Positions 38,984 through 46,553 of a stretch of 64,000 nucleotides of DNA are shown piece by piece. Position 1 is the stretch's first letter; every line of letters starts with the position of its first letter. Both the position numbers and the translations under genes were made by a program. The stretch is from Bacteroidota bacterium (GTDB lineage: Bacteria > Bacteroidota > Bacteroidia > NS11-12g > UBA9320), in contig NVWV01000006.1 in the NCBI GenBank assembly GCA_002746305.1, positions 1-64,000 of the forward strand, written 5' to 3'. The notes beneath the pieces were generated by a model. It had not been told where the DNA came from. It did no database searches and saw only the letters and a program-made list of their open reading frames with translations.

Positions 38984-40151
38984 GATTAAATAACAAACTA
39001 CTATCTCCATAACTCAAAAATCTAAAGTTATGGGTTAACGCTTCTTGGTAAATTTCCTTCCAATCATTACCCACGACACTAGAAATAAGCATTAGCAAGG
39101 TACTTTCTGGCAAATGAAAGTTTGTAATTAGCCCAACGATACTCTTTAGCTTATAATGTGGTAAAATCAAAATCTCAGTAGCTGCATGTAGTTTATCCAA
39201 ATTAGAATTTATCATGAAGTTCTTAACTTCCGTTAGGGCCTCTGAGTAGGTAAGTGAAGCTTGAACCTCATATGGTTCAAGTTTATTTACCAATAATGAT
39301 ACATCGTTTTTACTTAACTGTACCCCAATCCAGTACAAGCTTTCTAATACTCTTAAAGAAGTGGTACCTACTGTTATTCTTTTGGGTGCCGTTATCAACT
39401 GATTGAGAACATTTAATGTAATCTCAAAATGTTCTCGATGCATATCATGATCTACAACATTATCAGCTTTGACGGGTAAAAAAGTTCCAGCTCCTACATG
39501 CAATGTCACTTCAGTTGTATTTACACCTTTCTTCATAAGATCCTCAAAAACACCTGCTGTGAAATGCAACCCCGCCGTAGGAGCTGCAACACTACCCTTA
39601 TTCTTTGCAAAGACTGTTTGGTAAGTTTGTTTATCTGCTGCTTCTGTATCCCGGTTCAAATAAGGGGGTAATGGCAATTCTCCAATTCTATCCAGTAACC
39701 CTGTAAATGTGTCGCCATCATTCCACTGGAGCTCGACAATACGGTTCTCTCTATTAATTAGCCTTGCATTTATTAGGTTGGCATTTTCTGATAGATAGAT
39801 TATCTCATCTTCTCTCCATTTTTTTGAGTTCCCAATGATACATTTCCATTGACAGGATTGCACAGTGTTAAAGGACTCCTCATAACTACCCGGAGATACT
39901 GGCTCTAGTAATAAAACTTCAATAGCCGCTCCACTTTCTCTGTTAAAATATAAACGGGCGGGAATGACTTTAGCATTATTCATTACTAGAAGTGTATCAG
40001 AATCAAGGTAATCAGCAATTTGACTAAAATTATCAAACTGACTGGAACCGTTTCGATGAACTAACAGTTTAGAAGCATCTCTATTCTCTAACGGATATTT
40101 TGCAATATTGTCTTCAGGAAGGTCAAAATCAAAATCTGATCTTTTTATCAT
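38967..40151 (-). CDS. queA: S-adenosylmethionine:tRNA ribosyltransferase-isomerase
   Basis: 394 residues. It moves the ribosyl part of SAM to preQ1-tRNA to form epoxyqueuosine at the wobble position. Family blocks: RSDFDFDLPEDNIAKYPLEN, RDASKLLVHR, LLVMNNAKVIPARL, APTAGLHFTAGVFEDL, VTLHVGAGTFLPVKADN and TNFHLPESTLLMLISSVVG. It is intact, with a slightly longer middle section than the enterobacterial enzyme. The ATG follows the dprA stop codon without a gap, so the two are co-transcribed. The end overlaps a convergent lipoprotein gene. Confidence 0.97.
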   Translation of the reverse strand: MIKRSDFDFDLPEDNIAKYPLENRDASKLLVHRNGSSQFDNFSQIADYLDSDTLLVMNNAKVIPARLYFNRESGAAIEVLLLEPVSPGSYEESFNTVQSCQWKCIIGNSKKWREDEIIYLSENANLINARLINRENRIVELQWNDGDTFTGLLDRIGELPLPPYLNRDTEAADKQTYQTVFAKNKGSVAAPTAGLHFTAGVFEDLMKKGVNTTEVTLHVGAGTFLPVKADNVVDHDMHREHFEITLNVLNQLITAPKRITVGTTSLRVLESLYWIGVQLSKNDVSLLVNKLEPYEVQASLTYSEALTEVKNFMINSNLDKLHAATEILILPHYKLKSIVGLITNFHLPESTLLMLISSVVGNDWKEIYQEALTHNFRFLSYGDSSLLFNPTLVP

Positions 40152-41252
40152 TTAAAATATGGTTTGATACCTTTTACCCGGCAAAGATGTAATACAGTTT
40201 TTCATTTCCAACTCTAAAAGTGCCATCGCTAATATGCTTGAACTCATGCCAGTGTTTGACATTAGTTGATCTACTCCCATTTCTTTATTCTGTCTAATCA
40301 AATCAACAAGTTTCTGCTCATTATTGGAAAGTTCAACAAATATTTTCCTTTGATTGTTCTTTTCAATTTTAACATCCCAATTAAGCAATTTAACTAGATC
40401 CTCGGCCCCTTCTATTATGCAGGCTTTGTGATTCTTTATAAGGTGATTACAACCTTGAGAATACTTCTCGTGAATATTTCCGGGAACAGCTAAAACATCT
40501 CTATTGTATTGATTAGCTAACTCTGCTGTAATGAGAGAACCTCCACTTGAAGCAGATTCAATGACCACCACAGCATCCACCATTCCCGCTACTATCCTAT
40601 TCCTCATTGGAAAATTCACCTTCTCTGGCTTAGTTCCTGAGATATATTCTGTTAATATAGCACCGTTATTTGCAATCATGTCAGATGCAACGTTACTGTG
40701 TAAGGTAGGATAGATTCTATCCATACCGTGAGCTACTACTGCAAAAGTATCTACACCATGTTTTAAACACTGTTTATGAGCCCAAATATCTACACCGTAT
40801 GCCAATCCACTAACCACCGTTACATCATGGGGAACTAGATTCTCTATAAGCTGATTCACAAATAGTTTACCGTACGAGGTCATTTTTCGTGTGCCTACTA
40901 CAGCTATGCACTTATCTGGAGAAAGATTTTTGTTCCCCTTTGTATATAAAAGAATAGGACAATCAGGGATATTCTTAAGTCTAAATGGGTATTCTTTATC
41001 TAGAAAGAAAATAGGTCGGATACCGTTTCTCTCTACAAACTCAACTTCCTCTTCAGCCCTAGTAAAATTCTTAAATGACTTTATATTATTGGCTATTATA
41101 TCTCCAATTCCTGGGGCTTTTTTTAAAAATGACTTAGACTTTTCAAAAACATCTCTCACTCCTCCACAATAACCAATTAAATTTTTGGCCAATACACTTC
41201 CTATTCCGGGTATTTGTGTGAGAGCTATTTTATAGACTAAATCCTTATCCAC
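40152..41252 (-). CDS. dprA: DNA-processing protein DprA
   Basis: 366 residues. An N-terminal helix-hairpin-helix (TQIPGIGSVLAKNLIGYCGG) precedes the Rossmann-type core (AVVGTRKMTSYGKLFVNQLI, VVSGLAYGVDIWAHKQCLKH, HGMDRIYPTLH, RNRIVAGMVDAVVVIESASS, GGSLITAELANQYNRDVLAV). A small C-terminal winged-helix-like domain follows. It loads RecA onto incoming single-stranded DNA during natural transformation, and is widely kept even where competence is untested. GTG start. Directly followed by queA. Confidence 0.96.
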   Translation of the reverse strand: MDKDLVYKIALTQIPGIGSVLAKNLIGYCGGVRDVFEKSKSFLKKAPGIGDIIANNIKSFKNFTRAEEEVEFVERNGIRPIFFLDKEYPFRLKNIPDCPILLYTKGNKNLSPDKCIAVVGTRKMTSYGKLFVNQLIENLVPHDVTVVSGLAYGVDIWAHKQCLKHGVDTFAVVAHGMDRIYPTLHSNVASDMIANNGAILTEYISGTKPEKVNFPMRNRIVAGMVDAVVVIESASSGGSLITAELANQYNRDVLAVPGNIHEKYSQGCNHLIKNHKACIIEGAEDLVKLLNWDVKIEKNNQRKIFVELSNNEQKLVDLIRQNKEMGVDQLMSNTGMSSSILAMALLELEMKNCITSLPGKRYQTIF

Positions 41253-41295
41253 GCCAGTATTAGCGAAAATAACCAGTTAGTCCAGATTCACAGCA

Positions 41296-42567
41296 TTATT
41301 TTTTATCTTGTGAATTTGTATTCTTAGTCGTCATACCAATGAGTTCATCGTAACCATAGTATACATTCTTGTGATAAATTAGTATTGTATAATCATTTTC
41401 AGTTTCTTGATGATTACCTTCAGTCAACGTATAGTCAATATTTCCGTCCTTATCTTTTAGAACATAGTGATAGTTGTAGTAACTCTGTTTTAATAAGGCG
41501 GAGCACCCATACATATCATAGTCTGGCCAATACTTCATTTTAAACTCCTCTTTAAGTTGCCAATCAGACAATTCCCCATAAATGTAAATATCACCTAAAT
41601 CAGATAAATCCTTTGTTTTTAGATAAAAATGAATCTTCGCATAATCCCCATCCTCAACAATATTTACTCCATCTGCATTTACAATATCCCTCTTACCATT
41701 GTAATCTAAAAAACGAAGATAATTAAGGTGATATCTCGTTTCATCTGGTCTAAGCACCGCATTCTGAACACTATCCGTATACTTCTTTACAACTTGATTA
41801 CTGAATGTCCTTAGTGATCTGATATCAAAATACCGAAACTCATTTGTTCCAGGAAAAAGATTCTTGTCTTCGTAATTAAAAGACAACTGATTATTATTTA
41901 CAAAAAGTGGTTTCAAGTTGTATATAGCATTATTCCAGCTATTGTTTTGCATTATAGTAACGTTAACATCTAAAAATGGGTTTGGGATTTGAAAACCTTC
42001 ATAATCCACAGTAAAATCAACTTCTTGATGTGTATATCTGAATTCCGCATTGGTTGCACTATTAATGCTTGCTACTATTTTAGTTTGATTATCAAGAACC
42101 ATAAACCTTCTTGTAAGAACAATATCTTCTTCATCAAAATTTCTAAATACCTTTAAGATATAGTTTCCAGACTTAGTAATCTTCATATCTCCTTCTGGAA
42201 ATGCAAGTCTATAATGCGTATACTTCTGATACGTATTGGTTGAAAATACATAATCTAAAATATCGCCCATCATTCTCCCTGAAACGTATTCCATAGGCTG
42301 TAAATCAGACGGTTCCCAATTTCTATTGCAATGAATATACTTATAGTTAAAAAACTCATTATTGGGATCCAATATATCAAATGATAATTTCAATCGATCG
42401 CCTGCATTAAGTGATATTACAGGAATAGGATCATAAATACTTATGTCCCTCTGAAGAATTACAGTCTTGATATTGGAACTATAATTTTTATTGGTATAGA
42501 CCTCTTCTTGGGCATTGGCCACAAATGAGATAATTGTAAATAGAGTTATGTAAACCTTTCGAATCAT
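41296..42567 (-). CDS. Type IX secretion system plug protein (DUF5103)
   Basis: 423 residues with a signal peptide (RKVYITLFTIISFVANAQ). Family features are KTVILQRDISIYDPIPVISL, LSFDILDPNNEFFNYKYIHC, NRNWEPSDLQPMEYVSG, LFPGTNEFRYFDIRSLRTFS and the C-terminal DYTILIYHKNVYYGYDELIG. This is the DUF5103/T9SS plug family: structural work on the Flavobacterium SprA translocon found such a protein closing the periplasmic end of the empty channel. Here it is a single gene, ATG start, not beside other T9SS genes. It serves the export of the cargo proteins encoded at the left end. Confidence 0.92.
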   Translation of the reverse strand: MIRKVYITLFTIISFVANAQEEVYTNKNYSSNIKTVILQRDISIYDPIPVISLNAGDRLKLSFDILDPNNEFFNYKYIHCNRNWEPSDLQPMEYVSGRMMGDILDYVFSTNTYQKYTHYRLAFPEGDMKITKSGNYILKVFRNFDEEDIVLTRRFMVLDNQTKIVASINSATNAEFRYTHQEVDFTVDYEGFQIPNPFLDVNVTIMQNNSWNNAIYNLKPLFVNNNQLSFNYEDKNLFPGTNEFRYFDIRSLRTFSNQVVKKYTDSVQNAVLRPDETRYHLNYLRFLDYNGKRDIVNADGVNIVEDGDYAKIHFYLKTKDLSDLGDIYIYGELSDWQLKEEFKMKYWPDYDMYGCSALLKQSYYNYHYVLKDKDGNIDYTLTEGNHQETENDYTILIYHKNVYYGYDELIGMTTKNTNSQDKK

Positions 42568-42643
42568 TGGAATAAGTATATCAAATATGAGGCCAATTTA
42601 TGCTTTGCTTACCATAAAACTAAATATTGGTCCAAAAAGTATG

Positions 42644-42651
42644 TACGTTTG
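42644..42651 (+). promoter_or_regulatory. -7 promoter box for the GNAT gene
   Basis: TACGTTTG matches TAnnTTTG 10 bases upstream of the ATG. A TTG (42627-42629) lies 14 bases upstream, shorter than usual. Confidence 0.45.
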
Positions 42652-42661
42652 AAACTAGCTA

Positions 42662-43327
42662 ATGAATAGTATCGAGTACTTGGAATGGGATTCTATTTTT
42701 TTTAATAAAAAAATAGGACGTCTAATATGTGATGATTCTATCGGAAGTCCCTCAGATTTAGACAAAAAAGACTTTAATTTAATCTATGTATTTAGTCGAA
42801 ATAAACTAAATACCAATTGGCAACCCTATTTTCTAGATCAAAAAACTAATAGCACCTTGACCTATGAAACCTCAACTCCTATTCAAGACAACAATTTGTT
42901 TGAAATCTCCGAAAAAAAAAGAGCCATTGAACTTAAAAAACTAATTTCCATCAACGGACATTACTCCAGATTTTACTTGGACAAAAACTTAAATCATAAG
43001 TACGAAGAACTCTATCAGATATGGGGAAAAAAATGTTTTAATTTTAACACGAATAGAACCTGGTATTATGTGAAAAACAACGAACTAGTTGGCTTCATCA
43101 CTATTGATATATCCAATAACAATCAAGTTGAACTATGTTCTGTTTTACCTCAATACAGGGGTCAAGGGATTGCAAAAAAGCTATGGCTACATGCCTTTAA
43201 CGAAATTGCGATGGATGGCCCTACAGAGTTTCATATAAGTTTTCAGAATGAAAATACGATAGCCAAAAATTTATATAAAAGTCTTGGTTTTAAGTCCTAC
43301 CAAAATTGGTACATATATCATATTTAG
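42662..43327 (+). CDS. GNAT family N-acetyltransferase
   Basis: 221 residues. The C-terminal half is a GNAT fold: strand pair TWYYVKNNELVGFITIDISN, then VELCSVLPQYRGQGIAKKLW with the acetyl-CoA pyrophosphate loop QYRGQGIA, and the closing ENTIAKNLYKSLGFKSYQNW. The N-terminal half (NSIEYLEWDSIFFNKKIGRL) resembles the extra domain of WecD/FdtC-type sugar N-acetyltransferases, so an amino-sugar substrate is possible but unproven. It is a lone gene in a gap between two minus-strand genes. Confidence 0.83.
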   Translation: MNSIEYLEWDSIFFNKKIGRLICDDSIGSPSDLDKKDFNLIYVFSRNKLNTNWQPYFLDQKTNSTLTYETSTPIQDNNLFEISEKKRAIELKKLISINGHYSRFYLDKNLNHKYEELYQIWGKKCFNFNTNRTWYYVKNNELVGFITIDISNNNQVELCSVLPQYRGQGIAKKLWLHAFNEIAMDGPTEFHISFQNENTIAKNLYKSLGFKSYQNWYIYHI

Positions 43328-43333
43328 AAATAA

Positions 43334-44089
43334 CTACTTATGTTTAGCAATCTCCCATATTTCATCCATTTCTGTTAGGCTCATATCCTGCATCTTTTTG
43401 CCATTATTTTTTGCAAAATTTTCTATTGCTTCGAACCTATACTTGAATTTTTTATTGGTTTTTTCCAAGGCATCATCTGGGTTTATCTTAAGCCAACGTG
43501 CGTAGTTTACCAAACTAAATATTAGATCTCCAAACTCTTCTTCCTTCTCTGCTCCTTCCGCTTCTTTAAATTCTTTAAGCTCCTCATCTACCTTTTCCCA
43601 TACGTCGTCTTTGGAAGGCCAATCAAAACCCACTTGAGCAGCCTTATCTTGCATACGTATAGCCTTGACCAAACTAGGCATACTATTCGGAACACCCCCA
43701 AGCACAGACTTGTTATCACCCTCCTTCAACTTAAGCTCTTCCCAATTTTGCTTTACTTCATCTTCATCTTTAACCTTTACATCACTGTAAATATGCGGAT
43801 GCCTATAAATGAGTTTTTCACAAACAGAATTTAAAACATCGGTAACATCAAACTTACCTTTCTCATCTCCTATTTTGGCATAGAAGACCAAGTGAAGAAA
43901 CAAATCTCCCAATTCTTTCTTTATCTCATCATCATCACCTTCCAATATGGCATCACTGAGCTCATATGTTTCCTCGATAGTAAGGTGGCGAAGAGATTCG
44001 TTTGTTTGCTTTTTATCCCAAGGACATTGCTCTCGTAGCTCATCCATAATCGTGAGAAGTCTACCGAAAGCTTCTAAGCGTTTATCCAT
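43334..44089 (-). CDS. mazG: Nucleoside triphosphate pyrophosphohydrolase MazG
   Basis: 251 residues with two MazG domains. The first has CPWDKKQTNESLRHLTIEET, the metal-binding pattern EETYE and ELGDLFLHLVFYAKI; the second has ELKEFKEAEGAEKEEEFGDL and FSLVNYARWLKINPDDALEK. It cleaves all canonical and aberrant nucleoside triphosphates to the monophosphate, and in E. coli it affects ppGpp levels. The ATG follows the response-regulator stop without spacing, so it is expressed with the LytTR two-component system. Confidence 0.95.
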   Translation of the reverse strand: MDKRLEAFGRLLTIMDELREQCPWDKKQTNESLRHLTIEETYELSDAILEGDDDEIKKELGDLFLHLVFYAKIGDEKGKFDVTDVLNSVCEKLIYRHPHIYSDVKVKDEDEVKQNWEELKLKEGDNKSVLGGVPNSMPSLVKAIRMQDKAAQVGFDWPSKDDVWEKVDEELKEFKEAEGAEKEEEFGDLIFSLVNYARWLKINPDDALEKTNKKFKYRFEAIENFAKNNGKKMQDMSLTEMDEIWEIAKHK

Positions 44090-44800
44090 TTATAAAATAT
44101 TGTTTGACTTCATAAGTCCCACAAAAGCTTCTTTATAGTTTTTTCCGATAGGAATTTTCACCTCATTTACCTCACAAACAGATGTAGAGAATGATTGTAC
44201 ATGGTTCCTATTTACTATGAATGAACGGTGCACTCTACTAAATAATTCAGCGGGGAGTTTTTTCTCCATGTTCTTCATCGTTTGTAGCGTTACAATTTTC
44301 TTATCCGCTAAGAATATTTTAACGTAGTCAGCAAATGCTTCTACATAAAATATATCGTTGTATGCAAGCTTAATTAGCTTTTGATTGGCTTTTACAAAAA
44401 TGAATTCATTCTCCAAATCAGTTTCTGCAACATCTTGATTCTGCTTTACTTTATAGTATTCCAGAGCCTTCTCCACTCCTCTTTCAAATCTATCATACGG
44501 TATTGGTTTGAGTAAGTAATCAATGGCATCTAGTTCAAATCCTTCCAAAGCAAAATCTGGGTATGCAGTGGTAAACATGAATAAAGGTTTATTTTCAAGT
44601 GATTTAACAAAGCTAAGCCCACTAATTTCTGGCATTTGAATGTCCAAGAACATCAAATCTACCTTATGGGTCTTAAGCACTTCACTTGCCTCTGCGGCAT
44701 TATTACATCTAGCTACTAATTTCAATTCAGGATGCTTATTTACATAAGCTTCAATAATGTCTAGTGCTAGGGGTTCGTCGTCTACTGCTATACAATTCAT
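44090..44800 (-). CDS. LytTR-family DNA-binding response regulator
   Basis: 236 residues. The receiver domain has acidic pocket DDEPLALDIIE, phosphoacceptor aspartate in VDLMFLDIQMPEISGLSF, and the lysine in DYLLKPIPYDRF. The C-terminal LytTR domain (FIFVKANQKLIKLAYNDIFY, VEAFADYVKIFL, ELFSRVHRSFIVNRNHV) binds DNA through beta strands. It is encoded just after its likely kinase (11-base gap) and just before mazG. The target genes are unknown. Confidence 0.95.
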   Translation of the reverse strand: MNCIAVDDEPLALDIIEAYVNKHPELKLVARCNNAAEASEVLKTHKVDLMFLDIQMPEISGLSFVKSLENKPLFMFTTAYPDFALEGFELDAIDYLLKPIPYDRFERGVEKALEYYKVKQNQDVAETDLENEFIFVKANQKLIKLAYNDIFYVEAFADYVKIFLADKKIVTLQTMKNMEKKLPAELFSRVHRSFIVNRNHVQSFSTSVCEVNEVKIPIGKNYKEAFVGLMKSNNIL

Positions 44801-44811
44801 ATTATTAATTA

Positions 44812-45879
44812 TTAATTAAGTTTTATCTCTAATTCTACTTTAAATTCATTTTCTGTTCCTAAAAAAGTCAATTCATGTTTTTTAGGGTATAAAAGATTTA
44901 ATCTCTTCTTTACATTTTTGAGCCCAATCCCTCCTTGATATCCACTTTGCTTGGACACCATGCTTCCATTGCTTGGTTTACTATTGGCTATGGTAAATCG
45001 AAGATCTTCGTTATCTGTTTTTACACTAACACGAACATATCCGTTGGCCTTATCCTTCATCAATCCATGTTTAAAGCTGTTCTCTACAAAAGGTATTAGT
45101 AGCATAGGGGCTATTTCTTTGGAATCTGTATCCCCTTCTATCTCTATCTCAAGGTTCATCCTTGATCCATGTCGAACTTTTTCCAACTCTAGATAACTTT
45201 TAAGATATTTTAACTCTTGAGTTAAGCTCACTTTCTTTTCACTACCCTCGTACAAGATATATCTTAGGATATCACTTAACTTTAAAATTAAGTCTGGTGC
45301 CAGATCAGATTTTTGAAGTGATAATGAATAAATACTATTCAGACTATTGAAAAGGAAATGAGGATTTATTTGAGATTTCAAGTATTTGAGTTCCGTTTCA
45401 GTATTTACCTTTTCAAGCTCCTTTGTTAGACGTTCTTTCTCATACCAATGCTTCACGAGTTTGAGACTCATTGTAATAGCAGAGGTATATGTAATAGCCA
45501 TAGCTGTAGAGAGTAAGAATCGAATGGATAACAATCCAATCTTGCTCTCTTCTGAAATTGTATTTAACATCAAGAATGCTCCAGACTCAATTAATGTTCC
45601 CAGAGTAATGGTCAATACAATCGCAAAAAAGTACTTGATGTATGCTCTCTTCTGTAGAAAAACAGGAAAGAGAAAGTAAATGTTAAAATAACTTACCAGA
45701 ACCTGATTTGCAACTATTACGAATGAATTAATGAAATAATCCGATTTGGTAATACCAGGACTTAGCACGTACACCCAAAATAAGAAATAAATCACCCACA
45801 GAAATATGTGATGCAAATTATATTTAGTAAACTGCTTATAAAGCAATGAGTTTACGAATGAATCGGTGTTATGAGTCAT
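44812..45879 (-). CDS. LytS-type sensor histidine kinase
   Basis: 355 residues. Four membrane helices fill about residues 22-145, with no large periplasmic domain. A short coiled coil (EKERLTKELEKVNTETELKY) leads to the His_kinase domain (LKSQINPHFLFNSLNSIYSL, phospho-histidine in NPHF). The ATPase region has the N-box LLIPFVENSFKHG and the G-box GGIGLKNVKKRLNLLYP. Such kinases sense membrane or cell-envelope conditions. ATG start; a TAACTTTG promoter box lies 10 bases upstream. Confidence 0.94.
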   Translation of the reverse strand: MTHNTDSFVNSLLYKQFTKYNLHHIFLWVIYFLFWVYVLSPGITKSDYFINSFVIVANQVLVSYFNIYFLFPVFLQKRAYIKYFFAIVLTITLGTLIESGAFLMLNTISEESKIGLLSIRFLLSTAMAITYTSAITMSLKLVKHWYEKERLTKELEKVNTETELKYLKSQINPHFLFNSLNSIYSLSLQKSDLAPDLILKLSDILRYILYEGSEKKVSLTQELKYLKSYLELEKVRHGSRMNLEIEIEGDTDSKEIAPMLLIPFVENSFKHGLMKDKANGYVRVSVKTDNEDLRFTIANSKPSNGSMVSKQSGYQGGIGLKNVKKRLNLLYPKKHELTFLGTENEFKVELEIKLN

Positions 45880-45888
45880 TGTTTACAC

Positions 45889-45896
45889 CAAAGTTA
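45889..45896 (-). promoter_or_regulatory. -7 promoter box for the LytS-LytTR-mazG operon
   Basis: Minus-strand TAACTTTG matches TAnnTTTG and lies 9 bases before the kinase start codon. No good -33 element is seen. Confidence 0.4.
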
Positions 45897-45957
45897 AACG
45901 AAGTAAATAAGAAGTGATACTGGGATGGCTAAATGAGTCGTAAATTTCTATGAACCT

Positions 45958-46176
45958 TTACTTATTAAAATACCGAAGCAAGGTATAGCTCCAGTCCAAC
46001 ACATTAATTCCTGCCTTGAAATAAGTATTGTTATCGTTATTAGTTGTAATCGTATCTGTAGTTCTATGGTTGTGCTTAATTCCAGAAGATACCGCAAAAA
46101 AAGCACCAACATTTAGTACCACAAGTGATATCAACACCAGGGTAGATTTTTTAATTGACTTTAGATGTTGTATCAT
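45958..46176 (-). CDS. Small membrane protein, unknown
   Basis: 72 residues with one N-terminal membrane helix (STLVLISLVVLNVGAFFAVS) after a basic start (HLKSIKKS), and a polar tail with a threonine/asparagine stretch (TTDTITTNNDNN). ATG start. I do not recognise it, and the small size leaves real doubt. The helix directly after a basic N-terminus and the lack of other good frames in the gap favour a real gene. It is divergent from the NqrM-like gene. Confidence 0.45.
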   Translation of the reverse strand: MIQHLKSIKKSTLVLISLVVLNVGAFFAVSSGIKHNHRTTDTITTNNDNNTYFKAGINVLDWSYTLLRYFNK

Positions 46177-46300
46177 ATTGTTACTTTGTCGAGGCTATTT
46201 ACAACTCTACGAATATAATGCCAAAAAGTTTCATCGCTATTTCAGCGGTAAAAATGGCAGTTATATAGCCATTGTTAAGCAACCTTCCTCGACTAAAAAC

Positions 46301-46330
46301 TTTAATGACCGAAGTATTGTTTTACATTTG
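46301..46330 (+). promoter_or_regulatory. Promoter of the NqrM-like gene
   Basis: TACATTTG (46323-46330) preceded at 18 bases by TTTA (46301-46304), one mismatch from TTTG. The ATG is 19 bases further on. Confidence 0.55.
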
Positions 46331-46349
46331 TACTCATTAAAATCCAGTA

Positions 46350-46553
46350 ATGCAATTTTTCATAATATTAGGTCTTATTGTCGGCATACTAGCCATAGCC
46401 CTTATCGGAATGGCAATACGTCTATTTCTAGTAAAGAATGGTGAAGTAAGAGGTGGGTGTGCAGGTAAGAACCCAATGATGCAAGAAGAAGGAACCGCTT
46501 GCACTATGTGTGGTGCTATGCCAACAGAAGAATGTCAAGCAGAACCTGCTTAG
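46350..46553 (+). CDS. nqrM: NqrM-like small cysteine-rich membrane protein
   Basis: 67 residues: one membrane helix (FFIILGLIVGILAIALIGMA) followed by GGCAGKNP and then ACTMCG and EECQ, giving four cysteines after the helix. This layout (helix, then a CGG-like cysteine motif and a second cysteine pair) is that of the DUF539/NqrM family, which is needed to mature the sodium-pumping NADH:quinone oxidoreductase, probably by delivering iron to the NqrD/NqrE cysteines. The full nqr operon lies 5 kb away on the other strand, which supports the call. NqrM is usually next to nqrF/apbE, so the separation is notable. Its stop overlaps the convergent gene by four bases. Confidence 0.65.
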   Translation: MQFFIILGLIVGILAIALIGMAIRLFLVKNGEVRGGCAGKNPMMQEEGTACTMCGAMPTEECQAEPA

